Positions 43,223 through 53,485 of a stretch of DNA of 64,000 nucleotides are shown piece by piece. A program made the translations under genes and the position numbers. Under the pieces are notes generated by a model, which was not told the DNA's origin, made no database searches, and saw only the letters and a program-made list of their open reading frames with translations. Origin of the DNA: a candidate division WOR-1 bacterium RIFOXYB2_FULL_45_9 (lineage in GTDB: Bacteria; Margulisbacteria; WOR-1; O2-12-FULL-45-9; XYB2-FULL-48-7); contig MEUD01000001.1 of NCBI GenBank assembly GCA_001771575.1, forward strand, positions 1,365,277-1,429,276. The letters are read 5' to 3'. Numbering within the stretch: position 1 is the first letter of the stretch; each line of letters starts with the position of its first letter.

Positions 43223-43311
43223 AACGCTGCTTTTATGCTAAAAAAATAGGATTTTAGGCGCAAGTATTGGTGGATCTATTACGATATGTATTTAGAGGAT
43301 AATAGTGCCAT

Positions 43312-45273
43312 ATGAGTACAAAACCTTTACATAGAATTGATTCCACAAGCGCGCAAGCGCCAAGGTCCTTAAACCGTTTGGCACAGCCGGGTCAGAGTAT
43401 TGCCAATAACCCTGGCGCGTCTACCTCTCCAAGCTTAACCGTGACCCATGCTTCCGATTCTCCCCAGATCGACTGGTATGAACATGGAGGGCGGATTGGC
43501 AGAGGTGGGATGGCCTGGATGCATGACGCGACCGGTTCAGATGGCGGGGGCTACGCGATTAGGCGATACAGCGGCAACCAGTTACCAGAGATCATGAAAC
43601 ATGAATTGGGAGTCGCCCGTTATTTAAGAGGACAAAACATCAGGAACTTTGCCGGTATTCAAGATGTTGTTGCCGGGAACGTGATCATGCAAAAGGCTCC
43701 AGGGGTGCCGCTATCACAGCTCATTGCCGATAATCCGGGTGGACTGCCGGTCAGAGTGGCGACGACGATCGCGAAAGCGGTCGCTGAAACGCTTGAGGAC
43801 CTGGCCAGGCTCGGGGTGGTTCACCGCGACATTAAGCCAGGCAATATCATGGTTGAAGTTAACGCCGCCGGTGAAGTGTCTTCCGTAAAAGTGATCGATC
43901 CATTTATTGCCACCCCAACCGTTGCCGAAGGGATGCCAGATGGTGGTATTCGGGGCATGAGCCTGCGCTATGCTTCATTAGAACAAATAACCAGTGGAAA
44001 CGCTACGGAAAAATCCGATGTTGGTGCTCTGGGTAAAGTTTTATACGAGATGTTGACTGGAAGACCGCTAATAAAATCCAGCTCTTTTTCCGGAGTCATC
44101 AATGTCATGCAGTCAGACCTGACCCCGCAACTTAACAATATTCCGGCTGAAGTTCGTCCTTTGGTCCGGGAGATGGTGAGCGTTGATCCTACCGTCGTTC
44201 CCTCCGCCAGCGATGTTAGCGCAAGGCTTGAACCTGTTGCTGGAGAAATAACTACGGCAGGCCGTGTGACGATTAACCCAGGCAAGCCAGGAACTGCTAT
44301 GGAAACCGCCGGGAGAACCGTTGACGTAATGGCCGATACAATGGAAATCAGTTCAACGCTTGCTGAAACGCGGACCGCGGCGGAGATTCCAGCCAAACCG
44401 CCGGTCGTTGAAGAAGGGACCCTGGCCGATGTTCCAGCGGCCAAAGCGCCAAGATCACCCGGCCGATCAACCCCTCCAGGGGGGAGAATGCCGATCAATT
44501 ATCGCGGCATTGGATTGGGTTTGGGGAGTACCGTTTTGGGATTGGGAGTTGGGTACGGCGTTCATTACGGGTTAGGCGAGGTTGGGGTGGAAAGTGAAGG
44601 GGTCAAAGCGGCCGTTTCGATCGGCTCCGGTCATTTAGCTGGCGTTGGTTTTCATCGGCTTGTCACCGGCCAAACCCCAGGGATCAGAACGCAAGCCAGA
44701 GGCCTGGCCTTAGGCTTAGGTGGAGCATTTTTTGCTGGTGATTGCTATAATTCCTATTTGGGTTCCAGCGGGGTCGGTCCAACCTCATCTGCCAGGTCAG
44801 TGCCGGCCCAAGCAGCCGTTGGGGTGGGAGGTGGAATAGGGTTTTCGGTTGCCGGAACAGCGGCCCTTCCTTTCGCAGTGGTTGCGATCGCTAATCAAGT
44901 TCCTAAATACGTTTATTCTCCCGATGATTACTCGGCTAAACAGAGCGAAATCGATGTCGCCAGAGAACAAATGAGAAAGACCTATGAAGACGGATCGGGA
45001 CTGGAAAGCGCGATCGCGCTGACTGCCCTGACCCTGACCTTTGTTCCGATCTTTGATGGACTGCTCACCCTTGGTTCTGACGCGACCGCGAGCTCCGCCA
45101 AACCGGTGACCGCCGTCCCTCCTTCAAGTCCCGACCGGCTTACCACTGCGGAGAGGGCCTCCTTGACCGCCGCGCCGCCGCAATCTACAGTTCCCATTAA
45201 TCCCCTTCCTTTACGGCCAACGTTCATCTCGAGTTTTACGCCATCGATGTCATTAATGTCGAGCCGTTTCTAA
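43312..45273 (+). CDS. Ser/Thr protein kinase-like protein with hydrophobic C-terminal region
   Basis: 653 residues. A disordered Ser/Pro/Gln-rich N-terminus (1-50) leads into a kinase fold (about 53-310): Gly-loop GGRIGRGGMAWM, catalytic loop VVHRDIKPGNIMVEV, YASLEQI in the activation region and DVGALGKVLYEMLTGRP. The beta-3 Lys position reads AIRRYS (Arg) and DFG reads IDPF, so activity is uncertain. A Pro-rich linker (about 345-400) is followed by several Gly-rich hydrophobic segments that may cross a membrane. Pfam-type kinase assignment is good; the tail is unrecognised. Confidence 0.8.
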   Translation: MSTKPLHRIDSTSAQAPRSLNRLAQPGQSIANNPGASTSPSLTVTHASDSPQIDWYEHGGRIGRGGMAWMHDATGSDGGGYAIRRYSGNQLPEIMKHELGVARYLRGQNIRNFAGIQDVVAGNVIMQKAPGVPLSQLIADNPGGLPVRVATTIAKAVAETLEDLARLGVVHRDIKPGNIMVEVNAAGEVSSVKVIDPFIATPTVAEGMPDGGIRGMSLRYASLEQITSGNATEKSDVGALGKVLYEMLTGRPLIKSSSFSGVINVMQSDLTPQLNNIPAEVRPLVREMVSVDPTVVPSASDVSARLEPVAGEITTAGRVTINPGKPGTAMETAGRTVDVMADTMEISSTLAETRTAAEIPAKPPVVEEGTLADVPAAKAPRSPGRSTPPGGRMPINYRGIGLGLGSTVLGLGVGYGVHYGLGEVGVESEGVKAAVSIGSGHLAGVGFHRLVTGQTPGIRTQARGLALGLGGAFFAGDCYNSYLGSSGVGPTSSARSVPAQAAVGVGGGIGFSVAGTAALPFAVVAIANQVPKYVYSPDDYSAKQSEIDVAREQMRKTYEDGSGLESAIALTALTLTFVPIFDGLLTLGSDATASSAKPVTAVPPSSPDRLTTAERASLTAAPPQSTVPINPLPLRPTFISSFTPSMSLMSSRF

Positions 45274-45347
45274 TATTTGGCCTGAAATCGCGGCTGTTTT
45301 TTTTCGACAATTACCTGTGAGTTTCATTCTTTAATACTGGAGCTTTA

Positions 45348-46184
45348 ATGGTATTTGTCGGAAAGGTCACCCCAAGATATCTAAATAGAGGAGCTTTGCC
45401 CAATAGGCTTGGCTCTTTTGAGCTCGCTTCCCGGGCCAAGAAAGAACTGCCGCTTCGAGCGGTTTATTATACCGGACCGGAAATTGATCGATATGTTTCG
45501 TGGCAGAGTATCAGGAGCAATGAAGCTACGGCCTCGTCGGATTCAGTGATCGAACTATCCCCGCAAATAATCGACAGCGTGATCCACCCCCAAAACGATC
45601 TTGAAGGAGGGGTCTTGCTCCATCGAGGCCAGTTGCAGGAGAAAGCATGGGGGATCTTGAGCCTGACGGGAGAAAGATTTAGGTCCGATCTTGAGCAATA
45701 TTGCCAGTGGATAGTCCTGCTTCCCGGACTTGAACGCGATAGAGAGGAAGCATTTGGCTTTGATCTGGCCATGAGCGGGGCGGCCAATAAAGAGGTGAAT
45801 TCCTTATTGAGCGGGTTTACCGATGATGTCGTGGACCTGCACGATGGATTGGTCTTTATTAATCCCTATTATGGAGGGAGAGGCTTCTTTTTCGGCGGGT
45901 TTGAGATGGTCAGGGAAATGAGTTCTCTTGTTGGCGGGAGGGTGGTAAGAAGCGCCGCCGCCGGATTAAATATGCCCCTGCGCCCCGAAGTTGCCGACTA
46001 TTTCGCGGCCGTTTACGCGCGACTGGTCGCCGAAGATTTTCTAGATATTTCCCTGGTCTATGGACTGCTTGATCATGAAGAAAAATGCCGTCATTTGTCC
46101 GGGTTGGATGATCGGATCCTCGCGTCGCGCGGCGGGATCTCCTTCCGGGAATCGACCATGGTCAATGATATTTTAAAAGGCTGA
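45348..46184 (+). CDS. Hypothetical protein, no recognised family
   Basis: 278 residues, soluble, no signal peptide. Sequence is mixed alpha/beta with a Gly-rich centre (NPYYGGRGFFFGGFEM at about 180-195) and several Asp/His residues (DDVVDLHDGLVF) but no motif that I recognise. GGAG at 45339-45342 precedes the ATG at normal spacing. It follows the kinase-like gene by 74 bp on the same strand and may belong with it. Codon use looks like the surrounding genes. Confidence 0.6.
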   Translation: MVFVGKVTPRYLNRGALPNRLGSFELASRAKKELPLRAVYYTGPEIDRYVSWQSIRSNEATASSDSVIELSPQIIDSVIHPQNDLEGGVLLHRGQLQEKAWGILSLTGERFRSDLEQYCQWIVLLPGLERDREEAFGFDLAMSGAANKEVNSLLSGFTDDVVDLHDGLVFINPYYGGRGFFFGGFEMVREMSSLVGGRVVRSAAAGLNMPLRPEVADYFAAVYARLVAEDFLDISLVYGLLDHEEKCRHLSGLDDRILASRGGISFRESTMVNDILKG

Positions 46185-46220
46185 CCTCTTTTTCTCTTCC
46201 ATTTTGCATGAAGCTTATAG

Positions 46221-46226
46221 TATAAT
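46221..46226 (+). promoter_or_regulatory. -10 box of argF operon (leaderless type)
   Basis: TATAAT lies 6 nt before the argF ATG and there is no Shine-Dalgarno. No ARG-box-like palindrome is evident around it. Confidence 0.6.
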
Positions 46227-46232
46227 CCCTAT

Positions 46233-47156
46233 ATGAAGGATTTTATCTCCATTCATGACTTGAGCGCTGGGGAAGTCGAAGAGATCCTCAACCTGGCGGC
46301 CGACCTCAAAACCAAGCAAAAACGCGGCGAAAAACACGAATATCTTTGGGCCAAGTCCATGGCGATGATCTTCGAAAAACCAAGCACCAGGACCCGGGTC
46401 TCTTTTGAGATCGGGATGTGGCAGTTGGGAGGACTGGCGATCAATCTTGACCAGGAAGCGATCGGCCTGGGGAGCCGGGAATCGATCGGCGACGTCGCCC
46501 GGACCCTCTCCCGCTTTGCCGACGCCATTTTAATCCGGACATTTTCCCACCAAAAAGTGATCGAGCTCGCCCAAAACGCCAGCGTGCCGGTGATCAACGC
46601 TCTGTCCGATCTGCTCCATCCCTGTCAGGCCCTATCCGATGTTTTTACGATCAGGGAAAAGAAAGGGAAAAACCTCCGCTCGCTTAAAATGGCGTATATT
46701 GGCGACGGGAACAATGTTTGCCACTCGCTGATGTTCGCGGCGGCCAAGGTTGGGATCAACCTGACCGTGGCGACCCCAAAAGGATACGAGCCTAAGGGCG
46801 AAATAGTCCTGCGAGCGCTCGAAGACGCGCGGCATGCGGGAATAGAGATCGCTATTCTTAATGACCCGGTTGTTGCCGCGCGAGGGGCCGACGTCATTTA
46901 TACCGACGTTTGGGCTTCCATGGGGCAAGAGAAAGAAAAAACCAGGCGGGCGAAAACCTTTTTGCCTTATCAAGTCAATGCCGAGTTGGCCCAATTAGCC
47001 AACCCTAATTATATATTTATGCACTGTCTCCCGGCGCATCGTGGCGACGAGGTGACCGACACAATCATTGATTCGCCGAATTCCGTTGTTTTTGATCAGG
47101 CGGAGAACCGCCTGCACGTTCAAAAAGCGATCCTGGTCAAATTACTAAAGGGGTAG
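46233..47156 (+). CDS. argF: Ornithine carbamoyltransferase
   Basis: ArgF makes citrulline from ornithine and carbamoyl phosphate. The 307-residue protein has the carbamoyl-phosphate motif [11 protein letters not shown] at about residues 46-56, HPCQALSD, and the ornithine-site [11 protein letters not shown] near the C-terminus. It leads argF-argG-two sensors-argH-ndk. A TATAAT box lies 6 nt upstream, so the message would be leaderless. argG follows after 2 bp. Confidence 0.97.
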   Translation: MKDFISIHDLSAGEVEEILNLAADLKTKQKRGEKHEYLWAKSMAMIFEKPSTRTRVSFEIGMWQLGGLAINLDQEAIGLGSRESIGDVARTLSRFADAILIRTFSHQKVIELAQNASVPVINALSDLLHPCQALSDVFTIREKKGKNLRSLKMAYIGDGNNVCHSLMFAAAKVGINLTVATPKGYEPKGEIVLRALEDARHAGIEIAILNDPVVAARGADVIYTDVWASMGQEKEKTRRAKTFLPYQVNAELAQLANPNYIFMHCLPAHRGDEVTDTIIDSPNSVVFDQAENRLHVQKAILVKLLKG

Positions 47157-47158
47157 TC

Positions 47159-48358
47159 ATGTCAAAAATTAAAAAGGTGGTCTTAGCTTACTCCGGCGGC
47201 CTCGATACGTCGATCATGATCAAGTGGCTTAAGGACAATTACGGATGTGAGGTTATCGCTTATGCCGCTGACGTTGGTCAGGCCGAAGAGCTTGATGGTT
47301 TAAAGGAAAAAGCGATAAAGACTGGGGCTTCCAAGATCTACATCGAGGATTTGCGCGAAGTCTTTGTCCGGGACTTTATTTTCCCGATGCTGAAGGCCGG
47401 AGCGATCTATGAGGGCCAATATCTGCTGGGAACATCGATCGCCAGGCCGATCATTGCCAAGCGGCAGATCGAGATCGCCCTCAAGGAAAAGGCTGACGCT
47501 GTGGCTCATGGTGCGACCGGCAAAGGGAACGATCAGGTCCGTTTTGAATTGACCTTTAAGGCGCTGGCGCCAAAGATGAAAGTTATCGCCCCCTGGAGAG
47601 AATGGGAGCTCAAAGGCCGGGAAGAGGAGATCGCTTACGCCAGGGAGCACAATATACCGATACCGGTAACCAAGAAAAAACCGTATTCATCTGACCGCAA
47701 CCTCTGGCACATTAGCTACGAGGGAGGTGTTTTGGAGGATCCCTGGTTTGAGCCGAAGGAAGAGATGTTCCTCCTTTCCGTTTCACCGCAAAAAGCTCCC
47801 AACAGTCCGGAATACGTGGAAATTGATTTTTATAAGGGAGAACCGACCACGGTCAATGGCCGCAAACTGGCCCCTGTTCCCTTGATCGAAGAACTGAATA
47901 AAATTGGCGGGCGCAACGGCGTCGGCCGGGTGGATATTGTCGAGAACAGGCTGGTGGGGATCAAGTCTCGCGGCGTTTATGAAACTCCGGGAGGGACCAT
48001 TCTTTATGCCGCCCACCAGGCGCTGGAATCGCTGACCCTTGACCGCGACGTATCGCATTATAAACAGCAGGTGGCTCAGCGCTACGCTGAACTGGTCTAC
48101 AATGGCCAATGGTTCACGCCGCTGAAGGAAGCGTTGGATGCCTTTGTGAACGCGACCCAGCGGAACGTTTCCGGCCGGGTCCGTTTGAAGCTCTTTAAAG
48201 GAAACTGCACAGTTGTTGGCCGCTCGTCGGACCGTTCGCTTTACCGGCCCGATCTGGCGACCTTTGAAAAAGAAGATATCTATAACCAAAAAGACGCGGA
48301 GGGGTTTATTAACCTGTTCGGGCTGCCGATCAAGGTGGCCGCTTTGCTCAAGAAATGA
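47159..48358 (+). CDS. argG: Argininosuccinate synthase
   Basis: ArgG condenses citrulline and aspartate with ATP. The 399-residue protein has the N-type PP-loop [14 protein letters not shown] at residues 9-22, [13 protein letters not shown] and [14 protein letters not shown]. Length is normal. Its TGA overlaps the ATG of the first membrane sensor gene (ATGA), an unusual junction since argG is generally followed by argH. Confidence 0.97.
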   Translation: MSKIKKVVLAYSGGLDTSIMIKWLKDNYGCEVIAYAADVGQAEELDGLKEKAIKTGASKIYIEDLREVFVRDFIFPMLKAGAIYEGQYLLGTSIARPIIAKRQIEIALKEKADAVAHGATGKGNDQVRFELTFKALAPKMKVIAPWREWELKGREEEIAYAREHNIPIPVTKKKPYSSDRNLWHISYEGGVLEDPWFEPKEEMFLLSVSPQKAPNSPEYVEIDFYKGEPTTVNGRKLAPVPLIEELNKIGGRNGVGRVDIVENRLVGIKSRGVYETPGGTILYAAHQALESLTLDRDVSHYKQQVAQRYAELVYNGQWFTPLKEALDAFVNATQRNVSGRVRLKLFKGNCTVVGRSSDRSLYRPDLATFEKEDIYNQKDAEGFINLFGLPIKVAALLKK

Positions 48359-49674
48359 CCTCTTTCCCGTTCATATACGGGTATTCGATCCTGGCGTGCG
48401 GCGGGGTCAGCCTGTTGATCGGGATCTTTCTTTTTTCCCGCTATCATTCAGGGCTGGGCCGCAATTATTTTTTTCTGACCACTTCAATCTTTTGCGTGGC
48501 AATCACCGAAGCGTTCCTTCGGTTGGCGCCTAATCCTGAGGCGGCCCAAATACTCGGCTCGCTGACGGTAAGCTGTTGGTATCTGGCTTTTTTAGTTTAT
48601 ATTTATTTTGCCGTCTCTTTTACTGAATGCCGATTTAAGTTTTGGCCGGTAATTATCCCGCTGACCGCCGCTTTTCTTTGGCTGTATACGTCGACTAATG
48701 TCGTCATCGCCGGTTATCAGAAGTATCCATACGGTTATGGGCTTGTGCCGGGGGAGGGATATATTCTTAATTCGATAATGACCGATGGTTTGCTTATCAT
48801 CGGGCTTTATTATTTATTTAAGGCGCGCAAAGAGGCCAGGGAATATTATCGTCGAATGCAGGCGGGGGTGTTTATCCTGGCAACGATCGTTCCGGCGGTG
48901 GTAGGGGAAATAATCGACCATTGGCTGATTTTTGCCGGGCAATATTATGTTCCACTTGGGGTCGTCTCCGTTACGGCGATAGTTATTATCGCCGCGTATG
49001 GGATATTGCGCTACGCCCCGATATTTGGCTTAAGCAATGGGGCGATCGCGGAAGCGGCCGCCCTGGTGCTTGGCGATCCGCTTTTTATTGTTGATAGTGA
49101 GAAAGTTATCAATTACGCCAATCCGGGGGCGACCAAATTAACCGGTTGGCCGGTCGGCGAACTGATCGGGAAAAGGATCGAGCTCTACTTGTCGGCAGAA
49201 AAAGGAAAGATCTATAATCTAAAACGAAATAATAGGAACAACGCTCTGGTTAACCTGGAAATATTCCCGGTTGCCGGGGATAAAGGGTATATTTATTTGG
49301 CCAGGGACCTCTCGTCGATGGTGGCATTGCGCAAGGCGGTGCGTAAAATGACAGCGGCGAACAACCTTGCTTTGCGTCGGGAAAGAAAGACGATCGAAAT
49401 AATCTTCGAGTTTGCCGATGCTCTAAAACTGCCGGATATTGAAGCGATCTGGTGGCGGGTTGAGGAGAACGAGGATCAGTTGACCAGGGAAAACGTTCGC
49501 CCCGTCTACCTGCTGACCAGGGAGTTCGCTAATTTGGTGAAAGAAGTTGGTCTCGCTCGAGATGCGATTGCCGCGAAGGTTTCCGAGCTGGAAAAGGCCA
49601 ACATGCTTATGGTTGGACGGGAAGAAGCGCTCCGCGGACTGGAAAAACGCTATGAAGCGCTAAGGAAAAAATGA
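48355..49674 (+). CDS. Seven-helix membrane sensor with PAS domain and no kinase domain (first of pair)
   Basis: 439 residues. About seven membrane helices fill residues 5-225 in the pattern of the histidine-kinase N-terminal 7TM domain. A PAS domain follows (about 232-330: [20 protein letters not shown] split across strand and helix, [10 protein letters not shown]). The remainder to 439 is charged helix and coiled coil. There is no H-box, no ATP-binding lid, no GGDEF or phosphatase motif. It could act as a scaffold or sensor for another protein. It sits between argG and argH with overlaps at both ends. Confidence 0.8.
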   Translation: MTSFPFIYGYSILACGGVSLLIGIFLFSRYHSGLGRNYFFLTTSIFCVAITEAFLRLAPNPEAAQILGSLTVSCWYLAFLVYIYFAVSFTECRFKFWPVIIPLTAAFLWLYTSTNVVIAGYQKYPYGYGLVPGEGYILNSIMTDGLLIIGLYYLFKARKEAREYYRRMQAGVFILATIVPAVVGEIIDHWLIFAGQYYVPLGVVSVTAIVIIAAYGILRYAPIFGLSNGAIAEAAALVLGDPLFIVDSEKVINYANPGATKLTGWPVGELIGKRIELYLSAEKGKIYNLKRNNRNNALVNLEIFPVAGDKGYIYLARDLSSMVALRKAVRKMTAANNLALRRERKTIEIIFEFADALKLPDIEAIWWRVEENEDQLTRENVRPVYLLTREFANLVKEVGLARDAIAAKVSELEKANMLMVGREEALRGLEKRYEALRKK

Positions 49675-50999
49675 CGATCTTTTATCTTGATCTATTAGGA
49701 AAAGCGATCTCAAGCGCCGCCTTGCTTGGTTTGGCGGTTTATATTTTTCAGGCGAACCGCTATTCATTGAGCAATCGGAATATTGCGGCTTCTTTTTTCT
49801 TTCTGGCGCTGTGGATCATTTCTTTGGCGATAAGGATGTTTGATCCGAACCCGGCCAACCAACTGTTTTACAGCCGACTTTCTCACATGTTCGGTGCCCT
49901 GGCTATTGCTGTTTTCTCTTACGCGATGTTTGTTTTTCCAGAAGAGCGGGATCTTTCGCCGATCGTTAAATGGCCTATTATCTTATTCGGAGCGGTTGTT
50001 GCCTCTTTCGCGATCGCGACCGGTCTTATTGTAAAGGATTATGTTTCGGTTTCTCATCCTTTTTCGTACTTGGGCGTAGTTATCGGCGGGCCGCTTTATC
50101 GTTATTATTTGTTGTATTGGGGCATTTTTCCAGTTGTCGCTATTTTCCACTTGGTTTATAGATATTTTCGTTCCCAAGACGTGACAAGGGGAAGGATTGG
50201 TTATTTTCTTTTGGCGATCTTGCTCGGCGTTAGCGGAGTTATTTTATTTAATCTGTTTTTGCCGAATTTTAGCCAGGTCGACACCTCTTCGGTTGGCCCG
50301 ATCCTGATCTTACTGCCGGTTTTGATCATTGCTTATTCGATAATTCGATTTGGATTGTTCAGGATCACTCCGGCGGTAGCGGCGATCGAACTGCTTGATT
50401 CATTGGGGGCGACCTTAAGTATTTTTGATTTATCCGGCAAGCCAATTTATGCTGTTGAAGATAATGACCTGTTCACGAAGAATGAGATCAGGGGGATAGT
50501 CAAGCGAGTGGTTGAAAGTGGAGAGATCAGAGGAGAGCGGATGAGAACAAGCGAAAAATGGATCGATTTTTCCGCTTTTTTTCTTTCCTGGGGAGGTGGG
50601 GTGATCGTTCTTGTCCATGATCTTTCCAGCCTGGAAAAGGAATTGATCAGTGAGCAACATCTGCAGGGGGAGCTCAAGCTTCATTTTGAGCGGGAAACGG
50701 CCCTGCGCCAGGCGCTCTTGGGCCTGGCGACGGTTTTTCGGTCAGCGGAGATCGAGAAGGTCTGTCTGCCGGTAAAAAGTATGTTTGCCGGGGATAATGG
50801 GGCAAGGGAAGCGCTGGCCAAAATGATCGCCAGAGCGGAAAAGAGGGCTGATCTGCTTCAGCAATTGGAGCGGGACCGGGCGGCTCTGGAGATCAAGCTC
50901 AAGGAAATTAGGGAGATCGAGAACCAAGGTGTGCAAAGGGAGATGAAAATGATAGAATTGAAGCAGAAAATCAGTGAACTGGAGGAGAAAAACAAATGA
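49671..50999 (+). CDS. Seven-helix membrane sensor with PAS-like domain and no kinase domain (second of pair)
   Basis: 442 residues with the same build as the gene before it: about seven membrane helices (5-225), a shorter PAS-like region (about 235-325, SLGATLSIFDLSGKPIY) and a long coiled coil from about 330 to the Lys/Glu-rich end. No catalytic histidine-kinase motifs are seen. The two proteins differ in sequence although they share layout, so the duplication is old. Heterodimer formation through the coiled coils is a reasonable guess. The stop overlaps the argH ATG. Confidence 0.78.
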   Translation: MTIFYLDLLGKAISSAALLGLAVYIFQANRYSLSNRNIAASFFFLALWIISLAIRMFDPNPANQLFYSRLSHMFGALAIAVFSYAMFVFPEERDLSPIVKWPIILFGAVVASFAIATGLIVKDYVSVSHPFSYLGVVIGGPLYRYYLLYWGIFPVVAIFHLVYRYFRSQDVTRGRIGYFLLAILLGVSGVILFNLFLPNFSQVDTSSVGPILILLPVLIIAYSIIRFGLFRITPAVAAIELLDSLGATLSIFDLSGKPIYAVEDNDLFTKNEIRGIVKRVVESGEIRGERMRTSEKWIDFSAFFLSWGGGVIVLVHDLSSLEKELISEQHLQGELKLHFERETALRQALLGLATVFRSAEIEKVCLPVKSMFAGDNGAREALAKMIARAEKRADLLQQLERDRAALEIKLKEIREIENQGVQREMKMIELKQKISELEEKNK

Positions 51000-52384
51000 A
51001 AAAGAAACCATGGTCCGGGCGCTTTCGCGCGCCGATGGCGGAAACCGCGGAGCTGTTTTCCAGCTCGATTAATTACGACGTCAGATTGTACAAGCACGAT
51101 ATCGTCCAAAACATAGCTTATGCCGGGGCACTGCTTAAAGCGAAAGTCCTGACCGCCCAGGAGTGCGCTAAAATAATTAAAGCGCTGGAAGAGATCTTAA
51201 AAGGGATCGAAAAGGGGACCCTAAAGCTCAAGCCGGAACTTGAAGATATCCACATGAACATTGAGGCGGCTTTGATCGACAAGGTCGGCGATATCGGCAA
51301 GAAGCTCCACTCGGGCCGGAGCCGCAACGACCAGGTCGCGACCGATGCCCGGCTTTTAGTGAAATATGAGACGACCGAAATCATTTTCTTGATCAAAAAA
51401 CTCCAAACTGTCATTCTCAATCTGGCGGATGAGCACCTTAAAGTGATCATGCCGGGATATACCCACCTGCAGAGAGCCCAGCCGGTGCTTTTTTCGCATC
51501 ACCTGATGGCCTATTTTGAAATGCTGCAGAGGGATAAAGAGCGCCTGCTCTCCTGCCAAAACGAGGCCGATGTTATGCCCCTTGGTTCGGGGGCGCTGGC
51601 CGGCAACAGCTTTGGGCTCAATCTTGACCTGCTGGCCAAGGAATTAGGCTTCTCTAAGATCAGCAAAAACAGCATTGACGCCGTCTCCGACCGTGATTTC
51701 GCGATTGATTTTGTCTTTGCCTGTTCTATGCTGATGATGCATCTCTCCAGGTTTTCGGAAGAGTTGGTCATCTGGTCGTCGTTCGAGTTTAATTTCATTG
51801 AATTGTCCGACAAATACACGACCGGTTCATCGATCATGCCGCAGAAAAAGAACCCCGACCTGGCCGAGCTTTCCCGGGGTAAAACCGGCAGAGTTTATGG
51901 GAGTCTGATCGGTCTTTTGACCATGATGAAGGGCTTGCCGCTGGCGTACAACCGGGACCTTCAGGAAGATAAAGAAGCATTGTTCAATGCCATGGACACG
52001 GTTAAAGGGGTCCTGTCGGTTTATCCGGAAATGCTGGAGAGCATGAAGGTCAACGCCGAGATCATGGCGGCCGCGGTCAAGAAGGGCTTTTTAACGGCGA
52101 CCGATCTGGCCTACTATTTGGTCAGACGAGGGGTCCCCTTTAGAGAGGCCCATGAGATCGTTGGCAAGATCGTCGCCTACTGCGAAGAATCGAACATGCA
52201 GTTGGAATATATGTCGCTCAAACAATTGAAGGGATTTTCGGAGCATTTTGAATACGATTCGACCCGGGTCCTATCCGCTGAAAGCAGTATCGCCAGCCGC
52301 GATCTGCAGGGCGGAACGTCCCCCAAGCGGGTCAGGGAGGCGATCAAGAATGGTCGAAAAAACCTTCTTCATGATAAAGCCTGA
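50996..52384 (+). CDS. argH: Argininosuccinate lyase
   Basis: ArgH splits argininosuccinate into arginine and fumarate. The 462-residue fumarase-superfamily enzyme has the N-terminal WSGRFRAPM, HSGRSRNDQVATD and the catalytic signature GSSIMPQKKNPD at about residues 279-290. The ATG overlaps the stop of the second sensor gene (ATGA). The 3' end overlaps ndk by 35 bp. The fumarate it releases feeds the fumarase encoded at 18.4-19.7 kb. Confidence 0.97.
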   Translation: MKKKPWSGRFRAPMAETAELFSSSINYDVRLYKHDIVQNIAYAGALLKAKVLTAQECAKIIKALEEILKGIEKGTLKLKPELEDIHMNIEAALIDKVGDIGKKLHSGRSRNDQVATDARLLVKYETTEIIFLIKKLQTVILNLADEHLKVIMPGYTHLQRAQPVLFSHHLMAYFEMLQRDKERLLSCQNEADVMPLGSGALAGNSFGLNLDLLAKELGFSKISKNSIDAVSDRDFAIDFVFACSMLMMHLSRFSEELVIWSSFEFNFIELSDKYTTGSSIMPQKKNPDLAELSRGKTGRVYGSLIGLLTMMKGLPLAYNRDLQEDKEALFNAMDTVKGVLSVYPEMLESMKVNAEIMAAAVKKGFLTATDLAYYLVRRGVPFREAHEIVGKIVAYCEESNMQLEYMSLKQLKGFSEHFEYDSTRVLSAESSIASRDLQGGTSPKRVREAIKNGRKNLLHDKA

Positions 52385-52778
52385 CGGGGTTGCCCGTGGT
52401 CTGGCGACAGAGATCATAAAAAGAGTGGATTTGGCGGGACTAAGGACCGCTAAAAGCGAGGAAGTTTCTATTTCCCGAAAGCAGGCGGAACTACTTTATG
52501 CTCCTCATTTAGGGAAAAGCTTTTATCCCGGATTGATCAACTTTATTACCTCCGGTCCGGTCGTTGTAAATATAGTTGAAGGAGAAAACGCGATCTCTCG
52601 GGTCAGACTGCTTATGGGAGACACCGATCCTCTGGCGGCCGAGCGGGGGACGATCCGCGGGGACCTTAAAGAGGCAGAAGTTATCAATCACGAAGGGATC
52701 ATAAAAAACCTGGTTCATGGTTCGGACAGTCCAAGCTCCGCCAGCCGCGAGCTGGCGATATTTTTTCCAGGGTCATGA
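52350..52778 (+). CDS. ndk: Nucleoside diphosphate kinase
   Basis: Ndk balances nucleoside triphosphates through a phospho-His intermediate. The 142-residue protein has KTFFMIKPDGV at the N-terminus, ERGTIRGDL and the active-site His in NLVHGSDSPSSA. I take the ATG at 52350 (MVEKTFFMIKPDG); the longer frame from 52248 is antisense-free read-through of argH. It overlaps argH by 35 bp and the next gene by 4 bp. Confidence 0.96.
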   Translation: MVEKTFFMIKPDGVARGLATEIIKRVDLAGLRTAKSEEVSISRKQAELLYAPHLGKSFYPGLINFITSGPVVVNIVEGENAISRVRLLMGDTDPLAAERGTIRGDLKEAEVINHEGIIKNLVHGSDSPSSASRELAIFFPGS

Positions 52779-53479
52779 AATACCTGTTCCTCTTCCTGGC
52801 TATGACGCTGGCGCTTGGCTCCGCGACCGCCTTGAATGAAAAAAACTATCCATATCTTGGGGTTGTTTCCGATTTCGCGCATGTTCTTACCCCATCGGCG
52901 CAGGACAAGATCGAGCGCCAGGCGGAGTCGCTTAAGCGGATCACCTCGGTCAATTTATGCGTCGCCACCTTCTATTCCATAAACACGCTGGAAGTGACGA
53001 GCTATGGCGAAGAATTGTATCATCGCTGGGACATCGGACAAGCCGATAAAAAGCTTGACCATGGCGTCCTGGTCGTGATCACCTGGGCGGAGCAGAACGT
53101 GAAGCTGTTTGTCGGCGGCGGCGTCGCTCCGGTTTTGAACGAAAAAGCGCGCGAGAGCCTTGAGTTTTCCATTATCGGCGAACTTAGCCGGGGAAATTTT
53201 TCCGATGCCGCGGTTTTTGGCGCGACCGCCATCACCCAGTTGATAATGAACGGCCCCCTGCCGGAAAACAGGCGGCTGGAAATATTTGAATGGCTCTTCC
53301 CGTTGAGCGTTCTTTTTCTCTTTACCGTTCTAGCCCCGCTCGCTTTTTCCGGCGACTACATCATGGCTTACAGTATTGCCTTGGGGGGGATATTCGGTTA
53401 TGTCTTTTTTGGTTTTCTTGGAATGATCGTTTTAGCGGGGATATCGTTCTTGATAAATATGCTTCGTGTAAGGGGGTAA
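52775..53479 (+). CDS. TPM-domain membrane protein (first of pair)
   Basis: 234 residues: signal peptide (about 1-19), one TPM domain (about 25-165; YLGVVSDFAHVLTPSAQDKIE, YHRWDIG, DHGVLVVITW, KLFVGGGV) facing the periplasm, then two membrane helices at about 178-225. TPM domains occur in YgcG-type proteins, in photosystem-linked phosphatases and in envelope maintenance; activity here is unknown. It shares a 4-bp overlap with ndk. A second TPM gene follows 6 bp later. Confidence 0.88.
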   Translation: MKYLFLFLAMTLALGSATALNEKNYPYLGVVSDFAHVLTPSAQDKIERQAESLKRITSVNLCVATFYSINTLEVTSYGEELYHRWDIGQADKKLDHGVLVVITWAEQNVKLFVGGGVAPVLNEKARESLEFSIIGELSRGNFSDAAVFGATAITQLIMNGPLPENRRLEIFEWLFPLSVLFLFTVLAPLAFSGDYIMAYSIALGGIFGYVFFGFLGMIVLAGISFLINMLRVRG

Positions 53480-53485
53480 CTTGTT

